A stretch of DNA of 64,000 nt, taken from the NCBI GenBank assembly GCA_905182485.1, contig CAJJBO010000006.1, positions 1 through 64,000 of the forward strand. The letters are read 5' to 3'. Origin of the DNA: an uncultured Luminiphilus sp. (lineage in GTDB: Bacteria > Pseudomonadota > Gammaproteobacteria > Pseudomonadales > Halieaceae). Under the pieces are notes generated by a model. It made no database searches. It was not told the origin of the DNA and worked only from the letters and a program-made list of their open reading frames with translations. The position numbers and the translations under genes are program-made. This document shows positions 9,645-18,589 of the stretch, piece by piece; positions within the stretch are counted from its first letter, which is position 1, and each line of letters starts with the position of its first letter.

Positions 9645-10561
9645 GTGCTGTGTGGCTTTTGTGATAACAGGACGTTCATGATGGGGTGACCGGTTGTCAC
9701 GTTTTGTAAGTTCACCCGGCCGCGATGCATCGCGCTGTAGATCAGGCGGTAAGCATCGCGATCGAAGGCGGGCGTTTGTTCGGTTAATAAGGCGTCTTGT
9801 GCTGCTGTCAGCGTGTCGAAGCAGCCGTACCACGCCCACTGATCGATCAGGTGAAATTGACGCTCGGGTTGTTTTTCGATGGGTTTAATCGTGTGCTCTG
9901 CCAATAGTAAAGGACCGTCGAATGGCCATGCTGCAATGCGTTGTCGCGCGAGTTGATCAAGCAAACGCGCATTGTGTGCCGTCGTAGATTCCTCACCGGC
10001 GCAGGCACCATCGCATCGCCCTAGTTGGTGCTGAAAACAAGGGCCATGGCCTCGGTCTAGCCCCATCATGCGAAGACACAGGGCGTGATCTCTGGCCAGG
10101 TTTTGCAGTGAGCTGATCACTTGGCTTTTATTAGCATAGAGTCCAAATGTATCGATGTTCCTCGTGGCTACGGGTAGAAAGTCGATGGCGGTGGGCTGCA
10201 AAATCCCATCAGGCGAGGGCATCAGCGTAATCGTCCACAAGCGCCGTAGTCGCCTTTGGCGACGATTAAACAGGGGCACCTCCCGTTTGATCGCCTCATT
10301 CTCGATCAGCAAGGCACCGACCTCCCCAGCGGTCATCTGACAATCCACTTGGCGGACTTGTGCCATCAGACGTTGATGGCGACCGGGCTTACGACCTTCA
10401 TTGATATGCTGAGCCACCCGGCTGCGGATATCGACACTTTTTCCGATGTACAAAAGCGCGCCGGCCGCATCGAAAAATCGATACACACCACTGCACCGTG
10501 GCAGCGTCTTCGCGGGCGTGCCGGCTCGGGTAATCGTGAGGGGCTCAGTCGTTATGGCCAT
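9641..10561 (-). CDS. cho: GIY-YIG nuclease similar to excinuclease Cho
   Basis: About 306 residues with an N-terminal GIY-YIG nuclease domain like the first domain of Uvr[19 protein letters not shown], then DIRSRVAQH. It continues to the Cys-rich region ([23 protein letters not shown]) but lacks the UvrC C-terminal half. This is the architecture of Cho, which makes the 3-prime-side incision in nucleotide excision repair. I chose the ATG at 10561; a GTG ten codons earlier (10591) is possible, and neither has a strong ribosome site. The stop overlaps the photolyase start by four bases. Confidence 0.82.
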   Translation of the reverse strand: MAITTEPLTITRAGTPAKTLPRCSGVYRFFDAAGALLYIGKSVDIRSRVAQHINEGRKPGRHQRLMAQVRQVDCQMTAGEVGALLIENEAIKREVPLFNRRQRRLRRLWTITLMPSPDGILQPTAIDFLPVATRNIDTFGLYANKSQVISSLQNLARDHALCLRMMGLDRGHGPCFQHQLGRCDGACAGEESTTAHNARLLDQLARQRIAAWPFDGPLLLAEHTIKPIEKQPERQFHLIDQWAWYGCFDTLTAAQDALLTEQTPAFDRDAYRLIYSAMHRGRVNLQNVTTGHPIMNVLLSQKPHST

Positions 10562-10584
10562 GGCGTCGTTGTCATGCTTTGCTG

Positions 10585-10597
10585 GACACACTGTGTC
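10585..10597. promoter_or_regulatory. Inverted repeat upstream of cho-photolyase
   Basis: GACACA-C-TGTGTC is a perfect inverted repeat 24 bases upstream of the chosen cho start. It does not match the E. coli LexA box. It may be an operator for the repair operon, or chance; it also overlaps the alternative GTG start at 10591. Confidence 0.2.
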
Positions 10598-10729
10598 TGG
10601 CTCGTCCTCGTTTGGTGTGTGGGTAGACGGTCTGCTGCACCGTCAGCCTTAGGGTGCGGTCAGCCTAGTAGGGCGATGAGCAAACCGAATCAGCCGCTGG
10701 GTCGTAGGTCACTCAGGAGGGACAGTGTA

Positions 10730-11044
10730 ATGAAAATAGCCTTAAGCGATCTCGGTAGTGCCGAACTCACGGATGTTGTCATCGAATCAGTGGATTTGAG
10801 CCTGTATATCGCACACGCTAGGCTCGGTGAAGAGGAGCGGCTGATTGCCGATCGCAACGGCAAGGTGCTCAAGACCCGTAATCTTTTAGAGATGCAGCGC
10901 ACCATCCGCAAAGCAGTCACCTGCGAGCTTTTCTTGCGACAACGCAGCGCCTACGATGAAATGGTGGGTCATAGCTACCAGGCCGCGGATAACGTGATGG
11001 AGTTGCCGCTGGGCCGGGAGCCGCTGCCGGAGTGGTTAAATTAA
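10730..11044 (+). CDS. DUF6482-like small protein
   Basis: A 104-residue soluble protein with a strong AGGAGG ribosome site at 10715-10720, nine bases before the ATG. A longer frame opens upstream at 10256, but that part is the antisense of cho. The sequence (IESVDLSLYIAHA, DRNGKVLKTRNLLEMQ, YDEMVGH near the end) resembles DUF6482, small proteins common in Pseudomonas and relatives with no known role. It converges with ribA, with 10 bases between stops. Confidence 0.65.
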   Translation: MKIALSDLGSAELTDVVIESVDLSLYIAHARLGEEERLIADRNGKVLKTRNLLEMQRTIRKAVTCELFLRQRSAYDEMVGHSYQAADNVMELPLGREPLPEWLN

Positions 11045-11054
11045 CTTGACGATA

Positions 11055-11909
11055 CTAAGCCGGGGTATCCAAGTCGTCGTCGGCTAGCTTGTGTCCCCAA
11101 TCGCGTTTGGCCTTGAGGTACTGCAAGTTGAAATTGTCGACGCCGACAACGTGCTTCACTTGCTCAATCCCTTGAACGCCCATCGCGGCTAGATCATCCA
11201 GTTTTTTCGGATTGTTGGTGAGCAGCCGGATGCCGCGGCCTTGGCAAAAATGTTTGAGCAAAATGGCCGCATCGGAAAAATCTCTGGAATCATCGGGCAA
11301 ACCTAATGACTGGTTCGCCTGATAGGTATCCTCGCCTGCATCTTGCAGCAGATAGGTCGCCGCTTTCGCCCAGAGCCCGATCCCTCGGCCTTCGTGACCT
11401 GCCATATAAATCAGATAGCCGCCATGGGAGTCCTCTGAAATGCGGTCAATCGCTGATTCTAATTGTGGTCCGCATTCACATCGCCGCGAGCCAAAAATAT
11501 CGCCCGTCAGGCAGTTTGAATGCACTCTGACTAGGGGGTTATCGCTCTCTTCAGGCTTGCCGATGACCAATATGCTGTTCACTGCCATGCTGGAGGCCAA
11601 ATGAGAGAACAAGTGCTGGCCGCCTTGCTCACGCAGGGTGCTGGCCAAATGCTCAACCTCACTCAGCTCGGTGCTTCTGACACAGGCATACCATCTGACT
11701 GTGGGATGCTGCGTGCCTCTAGCGAGCGGCATGGGGATGGGGCCCAGAAGATTAAGGTGTTGTCCGGGACTCGCTGTGCTGTCTGTCTCGACTGGCTCAC
11801 CGTCGCTATTGATACGGCGTAGCTTTCCGTCACGAATCAGGCGCTCACGAATCTCCGGGTTGATATAAGTAAACATATCGGTTCCTACGTTCGCCTCTGG
11901 GCGCGTCAA
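11055..11909 (-). CDS. GTP cyclohydrolase II homologue with long N-terminus
   Basis: The C-terminal 200 residues are GTP cyclohydrolase II, the enzyme that opens the GTP ring to begin riboflavin synthesis. Zinc ligands are visible as HSNCLTGDIFGSRRCECG (Cys-x10-Cys-x-Cys) and the catalytic segment is HEGRGIGLWAKA, then LLTNNPKKLDDL. Canonical RibA is about 200 residues; this one is 284, with an extra N-terminal region of about 75 residues containing MFTYINPEIRERL. The GHEGRGIGL in place of QEGRGIGL and the extension point to a divergent paralogue, possibly with a secondary-metabolite or flavin-related role. Start is ATG at 11909, with an internal ATG at 11876 as alternative. Confidence 0.8.
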   Translation of the reverse strand: MTRPEANVGTDMFTYINPEIRERLIRDGKLRRINSDGEPVETDSTASPGQHLNLLGPIPMPLARGTQHPTVRWYACVRSTELSEVEHLASTLREQGGQHLFSHLASSMAVNSILVIGKPEESDNPLVRVHSNCLTGDIFGSRRCECGPQLESAIDRISEDSHGGYLIYMAGHEGRGIGLWAKAATYLLQDAGEDTYQANQSLGLPDDSRDFSDAAILLKHFCQGRGIRLLTNNPKKLDDLAAMGVQGIEQVKHVVGVDNFNLQYLKAKRDWGHKLADDDLDTPA

Positions 11910-12140
11910 TCAGCGCGTCAATTAGCGCGTCGCTCAGCGGATAGTATAAATCGCTTCAGGGTCCCTGGCGCAGCTGATCGCTGAAAGCAGGTCACTTTTC
12001 CCGCAGCGTCTAGCGCTGACTCGCGTGAGTGAGACGATGAGCGCCTTCATACGGTGGGGTCAGACAGAGTGGGCATTCCCCCGCAAAACCCCGCTTTTAA
12101 ATCAGTCTTCTTTCAATCGACCTGCAGTAAGCGCCCTAAA

Positions 12141-12752
12141 TCAGGGAGCGGGGGGTGCACTTTGCGTGGGCGGGAACCCCCGCAGCACTCGGTCGGCCGC
12201 ACTGTCGAGGGCCGCCTGATCACGAATGGTTTCTTCCTTCAGTTTAGACTGCGTCACGCTCCGCCATACTGAGGCTTTTTCCTCGGGGTCGATCATATCG
12301 ATAATGAAAGTGCCCTGGGTATACTCAGTCACGCGAACGTCTGTCTGTCCCATGCAGTTATAGCAGTTGTACATCGAGTAGCGGTTGTAACGGCTGTAAC
12401 CCATAGAGGCACCGTAGGAGGGATTGTTGTAGCTTTTGACGTCCGTCTTTTCCATGAGGTTCAAATGCCAGCTCAACAGTAAATCGGCATCGCTCGTATT
12501 CTGGACAAACACCAGACCCTTCGCTTCCAGTGAGCCTCGTAGTGCGCTGTCGATACGATCTCGTTGAAAGTCAGTGAGTTCAGAGGGGTTATTACCGGTA
12601 ACAGAGCCACTCAACGCATAGAAGGCGATGGTTTTGGGCTGGCTAAAATCATAGTCAGGTGCGAAATCAACTACCGGCTCGGGTAGCTTAGTGGCGCAGG
12701 CCGCCAGTGTCGCTATGACAATCCCAGCGCAGGCTAAACGGATTATGTGCAT
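12141..12752 (-). CDS. DUF4136 family lipoprotein
   Basis: A 203-residue outer-envelope lipoprotein. Start is the ATG at 12752, preceded by GGAGAG; the longer open frame adds 15 implausible residues. Signal peptide ends in LAAC with Cys19. The mature part (DYDFSQPKTIAFYAL, DADLLLSWHLNL, GTFIIDMIDPEEKASVWR) fits DUF4136, periplasm-facing lipoproteins of unknown function. A Tyr/Asn/Ser-rich insert (SRYNRYSMYNCYNCMG) around residues 117-132 has two Cys residues, which could form a disulfide or bind metal. Confidence 0.8.
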   Translation of the reverse strand: MHIIRLACAGIVIATLAACATKLPEPVVDFAPDYDFSQPKTIAFYALSGSVTGNNPSELTDFQRDRIDSALRGSLEAKGLVFVQNTSDADLLLSWHLNLMEKTDVKSYNNPSYGASMGYSRYNRYSMYNCYNCMGQTDVRVTEYTQGTFIIDMIDPEEKASVWRSVTQSKLKEETIRDQAALDSAADRVLRGFPPTQSAPPAP

Positions 12753-13004
12753 CGAATCTCTCCACAAATCATCAAAAATAAAAAACCAATGTACCAAAGT
12801 GTGCTGATCATCCCGTTTCGGCGGTGCCGCTGTCGTCCTCGACAGTCAAGCAACGACATTGAGTTGCCGAGCCTCTAGCAGGCCCGAGGGATATCGCTCA
12901 GCGTCTGGGCGGCCCCTCACCTTGGATTATCACAGCCCGTGGATCACGATCAAAGTGCCATCTGACACATTGTCGCAATAAGAGGCCTTTTAGTCGCCGG
13001 TCAT

Positions 13005-14015
13005 TTAATCCGGTTGGCAGCTTGTGAGCGTGGCTTGAACGGCTTGAACATGTTGTCGCGTCATTCGAGTCAGTTGCAATAGCAGTGTGTCACGCGCCAT
13101 CACCCAATCTTGGTAGGGCTGCGTTACTGAATCGGCGAGAACTGTTTCAAGGCGCTGAGTGGGCTCATGGATGAGCTCCGCTCGCCGACGAAGGCTGACC
13201 ACCCAAGGCTGAACGTTGCCCACGAAAAACTGTTGCACGACCCGTTTCAAGGCTCTAGATCGCTCGGTGGATTGTCCAAAGGGACAGAGGGGACGCTCTG
13301 ATCGGGTTTTCGTCAGTAGGGCATTGGCCCTCTCGAGTGCCCATACTAGCTGAGACGTTGCGAGGAGTAACTCGCCCCCATCACCTGCACGCACGTCACT
13401 CAGTAACAGCTCAAAGGCACGATTGTCAGCGGACCAATTTCCGTTGAGCCAAGGAGCAGTCATGGCCGACAATGAGGTAACGGTTTGTTCAACGAGACTA
13501 CTTGTTTGTTGTGGGTAATCCCCCAAGGTTGAGTCGGCATGCCAAAACGCGCGCCACTCGGCACCAAGCAGTACCGCGTCAAAAATAGCGCTTGGCAGTG
13601 CCTGTTTGCGGTGGTCACTGGCAACCCTGATGGTGGCTGCCAGCTCGGTATCGCCACGCGTTTCCAATAGCTCGATACACGCCGGCGCCAGGTCGAGAAA
13701 TTCGAGATCCAACAGCAGCCGCTGTGAAGGAGAGGCTGTTCTTCCCAGCTGAGTATTGCGCCGTCCGAGATTGACCTGCAGTGAACAGCCGGTCAAGGAC
13801 AGGAAGTCGATCAGATCGATCTGCTGATTGGTCGTGGGCCCTACTTTACCGGGCAGCGGTGGTGCTAGATCGAACCGCGGTAGCGCCCGGGACTCGAGCG
13901 CGGTGCCGGTGACGGTGGATAACCGACTCAGGTACTCATCGAGATGCGCGAGTCCTGAATCAGACTGACCACAGCCGGTTAAGAGCAGCAGGGATAGGAG
14001 AATGACACGAGTCAT
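13005..14015 (-). CDS. DUF3080 family lipoprotein
   Basis: A 336-residue protein with a short lipoprotein signal (LLLLTGCGQ, lipid-modified Cys15). The mature part has LDEYLSRL, TNQQIDLIDFLSLTGC, the segment LGRRNTQLG and several helix-rich stretches, a pattern I associate with DUF3080, found in gammaproteobacteria and functionally unknown. It begins 2 bases after the GST gene on the same strand, so the pair likely forms an operon. Confidence 0.75.
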   Translation of the reverse strand: MTRVILLSLLLLTGCGQSDSGLAHLDEYLSRLSTVTGTALESRALPRFDLAPPLPGKVGPTTNQQIDLIDFLSLTGCSLQVNLGRRNTQLGRTASPSQRLLLDLEFLDLAPACIELLETRGDTELAATIRVASDHRKQALPSAIFDAVLLGAEWRAFWHADSTLGDYPQQTSSLVEQTVTSLSAMTAPWLNGNWSADNRAFELLLSDVRAGDGGELLLATSQLVWALERANALLTKTRSERPLCPFGQSTERSRALKRVVQQFFVGNVQPWVVSLRRRAELIHEPTQRLETVLADSVTQPYQDWVMARDTLLLQLTRMTRQHVQAVQATLTSCQPD

Positions 14016-14017
14016 AC

Positions 14018-14647
14018 TTAGCCACTCAGTGCTGCATGACGGGCCTCATCACGCCAGCGGCTGAGGTGTTGTAAGGCCGCGTCAGGCGTAACGCGTGCAG
14101 CCCACTTAGCGAAATCGAGCGCCACTAATAAATCGATATCAGCGAAGGAAAAGTCTGGTCCTGCAAGGTACCGGCGTTGTGCTAATTCTCGGTTCAGCAT
14201 GTCAAACCCCTCAGCGAGCCGGAGCTGTCCTCGCTCAGCCAGTGCTGGGAGCTGTATGACTGGCGCGACGCCGGGCAGTGCTCGATCTTTGTATTTTGGA
14301 TGCGCATTTCTGAAGGCGTCCGCGATGGGACTGAAAATCTCAGTGAACAGTCGGTGGTTCCAGTTAAGCGTATTGGCTCGAGCCTCCGGTGTGCGGCCCA
14401 GTAAGGGTCGGTCGGGAAAGCGCTCCTCTAGGTAATGCACGATGGCAATGACAGCACTCAATACCGTGCCATCATCAAGCACCAATGCGGGAACGGTCGC
14501 CTCCGGCACGATGGCTTGATACGCATCACCAAGTTGTTCGTCAGCCCCTAAATCGATTTGAGTGGTGTCTAACTCAATCTGCTTGAAATCCATAAAGAGC
14601 TTCAATCGAGCGGGATTTGGGGCAGCATCAAAGGAGTAAAGCTTCAT
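14018..14647 (-). CDS. Glutathione S-transferase family protein
   Basis: A 209-residue cytosolic GST. The N-terminal thioredoxin-fold domain begins MKLYSFDAAPNPARLKLF and contains the cis-Pro region ATVPALVLDDGTVLS, with the Ser that contacts glutathione (ESXAI type, here LSAVIAIVHYLEE). The C-terminal helical domain carries the N-capping motif region FADIDLLVALDF. The expected role is conjugation or reduction with glutathione; the substrate is unknown. Directly upstream of the DUF3080 gene. Confidence 0.88.
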   Translation of the reverse strand: MKLYSFDAAPNPARLKLFMDFKQIELDTTQIDLGADEQLGDAYQAIVPEATVPALVLDDGTVLSAVIAIVHYLEERFPDRPLLGRTPEARANTLNWNHRLFTEIFSPIADAFRNAHPKYKDRALPGVAPVIQLPALAERGQLRLAEGFDMLNRELAQRRYLAGPDFSFADIDLLVALDFAKWAARVTPDAALQHLSRWRDEARHAALSG

Positions 14648-14772
14648 CGCTACGTCATCTTGGCTTCGGTGACGCCATTATAACCGGGCGGCCACATAGT
14701 GAGTGCGTTACGCCAGTTTTAGATCTTTTCCGCAACCGCTATACTCCCGATCCCTGAGACGGAGAATCCATC

Positions 14773-15186
14773 ATGCGCGGACTACTTATTATTCTGTTGC
14801 TGGCCCCAATGGCGGCGCTGGCACTTGATTTAACGGATCGACAACGAACCGACATTGAAGCACGGATACAGCCCTTTTCCGCAGTCTGTGTGCAGGGAGA
14901 AGCTTGTGGCGGCGGGGTTGTTATGGCTGAAGGCGCTGCGCGGTCAGGAGAGGATGTCTACAACGCGGCTTGCATGGCATGTCATTCCGCTGGTATTGCG
15001 GGTGCGCCGAAAGTCGGTGAGCAGGTGGCCTGGGCCAGTCGTATCGCAAAAGGGATGGATGCCCTATACGACAGCGGTATCAATGGCGTCGCGGGCACTA
15101 GCATGATCGCGCGAGGAGGTTGTGCCGATTGCTCCGATGATGAGATTAGATTGGCCGTTGATTTTATGGTCGAAGGCAGCCGCTAA
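14773..15186 (+). CDS. Cytochrome c5-like periplasmic cytochrome
   Basis: A 137-residue secreted protein: signal peptide (residues 1-17), then an N-terminal segment with an extra Cys pair (CVQGEAC), a single haem-c site CMACH at about residue 73, and a C-terminal GTSMIARGGCADCSDDEIR motif with the Met ligand and a CxxC. This layout is that of cytochrome c5, a soluble electron carrier in respiration. The gene converges with comM; the stops overlap by four bases (15183-15186). Confidence 0.88.
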   Translation: MRGLLIILLLAPMAALALDLTDRQRTDIEARIQPFSAVCVQGEACGGGVVMAEGAARSGEDVYNAACMACHSAGIAGAPKVGEQVAWASRIAKGMDALYDSGINGVAGTSMIARGGCADCSDDEIRLAVDFMVEGSR

Positions 15187-16691
15187 GCGCTCTTAGCAGC
15201 GGACCGGCTGTCGATTTCTCTGAAAGACAGCGCGGTCTCGAGATGAGTGATCGAGACTGCGTCATCACCTCCCAAGTCAGCGAGCGTGCGAGCAACCCGT
15301 AGCCGGCGGTGAGCGCTACGAGCCGATAATGACAGTGCCTTGATTGCTGCGACGAACCAAGCATGCGTTTTGGGCGCGAGTCCGCAAACGCTGATTAATT
15401 GATCACCCTCCAACGCGCTGTTTAAGCAATCTTGACGGTCGAGCTGTTGCTCACGAAGTTGGGTCACATTTTCCCTCACGGTCTGAGAGTGGAGCTTCGT
15501 GGGACGTTTGCTCAGCAGGGCGTCGGGCGGCGGTCGGTCGATCGTAATGTGAAGGTCGATGCGATCTAGTAACGGCCCAGACACCCCGTGCCAGTAACGT
15601 TGAATGGCAACAGGTGTGCAACGGCAGGTGCTTTCTGGTCTGCCTGTCATACCACAAGGGCATGGGTTCATTGCCGCAACGAGCTGAAACCGCGCGGGGT
15701 AGGTATGCTGATGAGCCGCACGAGAGACAGTGATTGCACCTGTTTCTAGTGGTTGGCGGAGCTGGTTCAGCACAGCCCGCGGAAACTCGGCGAGTTCGTC
15801 TAAAAACAAGACGCCAGCATGGGCCATCGAGATTTCACCGGGAATCGCTCGCGATGTGCCACCCATCAGCGCGGCAATACTGCTCGAGTGATGCGGCGCT
15901 CTGAAGGGCGGTCCTTCGCAATGGGGCAGTCCTGCCAGATCACGAAGCAAACCAACTTCGCGCCGCTGCGCTGGGGTGACGGGTGGTAAGAGCCCCGGGA
16001 GTACCGAGGCAGCCAGTGTTTTGCCGATCCCCGGTGGCCCCGAGATCAACAAATGGTGGCCGCCGGTAGCGGCTAACTCGAGCGCACGGCACAGCAGCGG
16101 TTGTCCACGTATCGCAGATAAGTCTGGGTAGGTGATGGGTGCACTACCTTGGGACTGACTCGTTACGGTGAGCGTTGGGTTGGGTTGCTGAAGCTGTCCA
16201 CAGAGAGACAGCAGGTCGGGCGCCGCAATGATGCGACTATGGGTAACTGAGGCCAGTTCTGACGCGCCGTCGATCGCAACGCCGCAGGCGCACCCGGCCT
16301 GCGTGGCCGCTACCACTGCGCTCAACAAACCGCGGCACTGTCGGATACTGCCATCCAAGCCCAATTCACCGAAAAATTCTCGATTATGAGCAATCGCCTT
16401 GGGTAGCTGCTGTGACGCGATCAGTAGCCCCAATGCCACTGGTAAGTCGTAACGAGCGCTCTGTTGGAGCGACTCTGCAGGGGCTAGGTTCACGGTAATG
16501 TGGTAGTCGGGCCATTTAAGGTGTGAGCTGATAATGGCACTGCGAATACGACCTCGCATGGCGCGACATGCCGTATCGGACAGACCAACGACTTGGAATC
16601 CAGGTAGGCCTGCGCTCAGGTGGATTTCGGCGGTAACGCTGGGTGCGTCGAGCCCCGCTTGGCCACGCGTTCTGATAAATGCGAGGTGCAT
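15183..16691 (-). CDS. comM: YifB/ComM family AAA ATPase
   Basis: A 502-residue Mg-chelatase-like protein with an N-terminal Lon-protease-like fold (MHLAFIRTRGQAGLDAPSV, SDTACRAMRGRIRSA), a central AAA+ ATPase with Walker A GPPGIGKT and Walker B VLFLDELAEF, a zinc-type cysteine set (CPCGMTGRPESTCRC), and the C-terminal Mg-chelatase domain. ComM is a helicase that helps branch migration during natural transformation. Complete and in frame. Just upstream lies ubiK on the same strand. Confidence 0.93.
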   Translation of the reverse strand: MHLAFIRTRGQAGLDAPSVTAEIHLSAGLPGFQVVGLSDTACRAMRGRIRSAIISSHLKWPDYHITVNLAPAESLQQSARYDLPVALGLLIASQQLPKAIAHNREFFGELGLDGSIRQCRGLLSAVVAATQAGCACGVAIDGASELASVTHSRIIAAPDLLSLCGQLQQPNPTLTVTSQSQGSAPITYPDLSAIRGQPLLCRALELAATGGHHLLISGPPGIGKTLAASVLPGLLPPVTPAQRREVGLLRDLAGLPHCEGPPFRAPHHSSSIAALMGGTSRAIPGEISMAHAGVLFLDELAEFPRAVLNQLRQPLETGAITVSRAAHQHTYPARFQLVAAMNPCPCGMTGRPESTCRCTPVAIQRYWHGVSGPLLDRIDLHITIDRPPPDALLSKRPTKLHSQTVRENVTQLREQQLDRQDCLNSALEGDQLISVCGLAPKTHAWFVAAIKALSLSARSAHRRLRVARTLADLGGDDAVSITHLETALSFREIDSRSAAKSA

Positions 16692-16768
16692 AGATCGTCC
16701 TTGATCTCATGAGGGAAGGCGGTCACATCAGTTGGGTTGTCAGCGTATTTGACAACCGTTTATCCGCC

Positions 16769-17029
16769 CTAGGGCTCTATTGGTTGTTCTAGGACGTTGC
16801 CCAGCGCTTCAATTTGCTGTTCCAGTGTTTCTAGGCGCTGGCGTGTTCGCTGTAACACGGCAGTTTGCGCGTCAAACTCCTCTCGGCTGACAACATCTAA
16901 CTTACCTAGGGCGGATTGCAGTAATGATTTGGCATTACGATCGATCTGTCCCAGCAAGGGATCGTTGCTTTGAATCAATCGCTCGAAAAGTGATTGGGTA
17001 CGACCCGAATTAGCGTCCTCGTGACTCAT
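16769..17029 (-). CDS. ubiK: Ubiquinone biosynthesis accessory factor UbiK
   Basis: An 86-residue coiled-coil protein of the BMFP/YqiC family. UbiK binds the UbiJ partner and the Ubi complex in aerobic ubiquinone synthesis. The sequence has two predicted amphipathic helices: residues 13-40 (LFERLIQSNDPLLGQ) and a heptad-rich C-terminal helix (VLQRTRQRLETLEQQIEALG). Length is normal. ATG start at 17029. The neighbour comM is the usual genomic neighbour in this group. Confidence 0.85.
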   Translation of the reverse strand: MSHEDANSGRTQSLFERLIQSNDPLLGQIDRNAKSLLQSALGKLDVVSREEFDAQTAVLQRTRQRLETLEQQIEALGNVLEQPIEP

Positions 17030-17192
17030 GATGTGTCCCTGTTTGCAGCTAATGGTGTGTGTTTTTTCAAACAGTGCGTGTTCTCACCAATAGTCTCGGT
17101 TCTGACCAACAGTGCCGGCCTTTTGCTGGGTGCGGCGGGGAGAGTGGCACTTAGGTGTCTCGCAGCGCCCGCTGACATGCTGCAAATGTAGC

Positions 17193-17207
17193 GCACTATT
17201 TTCTGCA
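17193..17207 (+). promoter_or_regulatory. Candidate NtrC-binding site 1 (weaker)
   Basis: GCACTATTTTCTGCA matches the NtrC pattern GCAC-N6-GGTGC in the left half but only partly in the right half. Its centre (17200) is 53 bases, about five helical turns, from the stronger site at 17246-17260, consistent with cooperative binding on one face of the DNA. Confidence 0.4.
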
Positions 17208-17245
17208 CTGACAGACCAGAAGTCGCCAAAACTGGTGCAAGCCTC

Positions 17246-17260
17246 GCACTAACTTGGTGC
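17246..17260 (+). promoter_or_regulatory. Candidate NtrC-binding site 2 (strong)
   Basis: GCACTAACTTGGTGC is a full match to the enteric NtrC enhancer pattern GCAC-N6-GGTGC (compare GCACTATATTGGTGC of E. coli glnA). It lies about 95 bases upstream of the -24 element of the candidate sigma-54 promoter, a normal enhancer distance. Confidence 0.65.
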
Positions 17261-17347
17261 GCATAGGCCATGTCGAAGGGGTTGTATGCCTCCACTCCAG
17301 CCCGCCTAAATAACATTAACTAATTGAAAATATTCAATAAAAATAAA

Positions 17348-17364
17348 TTGGCTCGATTGTCGCT
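17348..17364 (+). promoter_or_regulatory. Candidate sigma-54 promoter for the porin-ammonium module
   Basis: TTGGCTCGATTGTCGCT fits the RpoN consensus YTGGCACGRNNNTTGCW with two mismatches and the exact GG-N10-GC spacing. It is 95 bases upstream of the porin ATG. With NtrC-like sites upstream, it predicts nitrogen-starvation control of the porin and, by readthrough of the weak terminator, glnK-amtB. Confidence 0.6.
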
Positions 17365-17458
17365 AACTCTTGATCGGGGGCACCGGTTCCAACCACATTG
17401 GTCCACGGTTTATTAACAGATCGACACGCAACGCTTTCACCCACTCAGGAGATATGAG

Positions 17459-18184
17459 ATGAAATTAGTTAAGTATGCAGTTCCCGCACTGGCACTTGCC
17501 GGTAGTTTAAGTTTCACCGCCCCCCTGGCACAGGCCGCTGAAGTCAGTGGCAATGTGGCGTTGGTGACTGACTATAAGTTTCGCGGTATTTCGCAGTCCG
17601 ATAGCAAGCCGTCCGTCCAGGGCGGATTCGATATTGCCTTTGATTCTGGCTTCTACCTCGGGACATGGGGCGCGGCGGTCGACTTTGACTGCGCAATCGA
17701 TACCTGCGGCGGGGCAAACGGTGGCCTAGAGCTCGACTATTACGGTGGCTTCTCGCATAGCACCGATGGTGGATTTGGCATTGATGTGGGCTACATCTAT
17801 TACGACTACCCCCAGGATGAGGGCGTGCTCGGTGATTACGAGGAAGTCTATTTAAACGTGAGTTTCGGGGGCTTCTCAGCCGGCGTTGCTTTTTCAGATG
17901 AGTATTGGTTCGAAACGGGAGAGATTGTTTACACAAAAGCGGGTTACGACATGACCCTGCCCGGTGACTGGGGGTTGAGTTTCTTGGTCGGTCAGGTCGA
18001 TTACGACGTGGCCAGCTATGTTGAGACCGATAAGCATGTCCATTGGCTAGTGGGTTTGAGCAAGTCCTGGCAGGGCATCGACTGGAGCCTGACCTACGAG
18101 GACACCGATATCGATGACAACGAGTGCTACGGCTACGACTGGTGCGATGCAGCCCTCATTTTTGGAATGGCTAAGAGCCTATAA
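17459..18184 (+). CDS. TorF-family putative outer-membrane porin
   Basis: A 241-residue secreted protein with a Sec signal peptide (cleavage after AQA, residue 25) and a mature region rich in alternating beta-strand patterns: VALVTDYKFRGISQSDSKPS at the start, then GGLELDYYGGFSH and a C-terminal LTYEDTD... strand ending in aromatic-poor MAKSL. This is the TIGR02001 (Gcw_chp/TorF) pattern, a predicted barrel protein often encoded beside glnK-amtB. The setting suggests a role in uptake of a small nitrogenous solute, but this is inference. AGGAG lies 7 bases before the ATG. Confidence 0.85.
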   Translation: MKLVKYAVPALALAGSLSFTAPLAQAAEVSGNVALVTDYKFRGISQSDSKPSVQGGFDIAFDSGFYLGTWGAAVDFDCAIDTCGGANGGLELDYYGGFSHSTDGGFGIDVGYIYYDYPQDEGVLGDYEEVYLNVSFGGFSAGVAFSDEYWFETGEIVYTKAGYDMTLPGDWGLSFLVGQVDYDVASYVETDKHVHWLVGLSKSWQGIDWSLTYEDTDIDDNECYGYDWCDAALIFGMAKSL

Positions 18185-18565
<381 letters not shown>

Positions 18566-18589
18566 ATCTGAGTTTTGGAGAACATTGTC

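Noticed and set aside
9641-10561. UvrC instead of Cho
   Set aside because: It has only the N-terminal GIY-YIG half and lacks the UvrB-binding, RNase H-like and HhH domains.
10256-10729. Long N-terminal extension of the DUF6482 protein
   Set aside because: It is antisense to cho; AGGAGG and the family start lie at 10730.
17232-17248. Second possible sigma-54 site CTGGTGCAAGCCTCGCA
   Set aside because: It has GG-N10-GC spacing but more mismatches than 17348-17364 and overlaps the stronger NtrC-like site.
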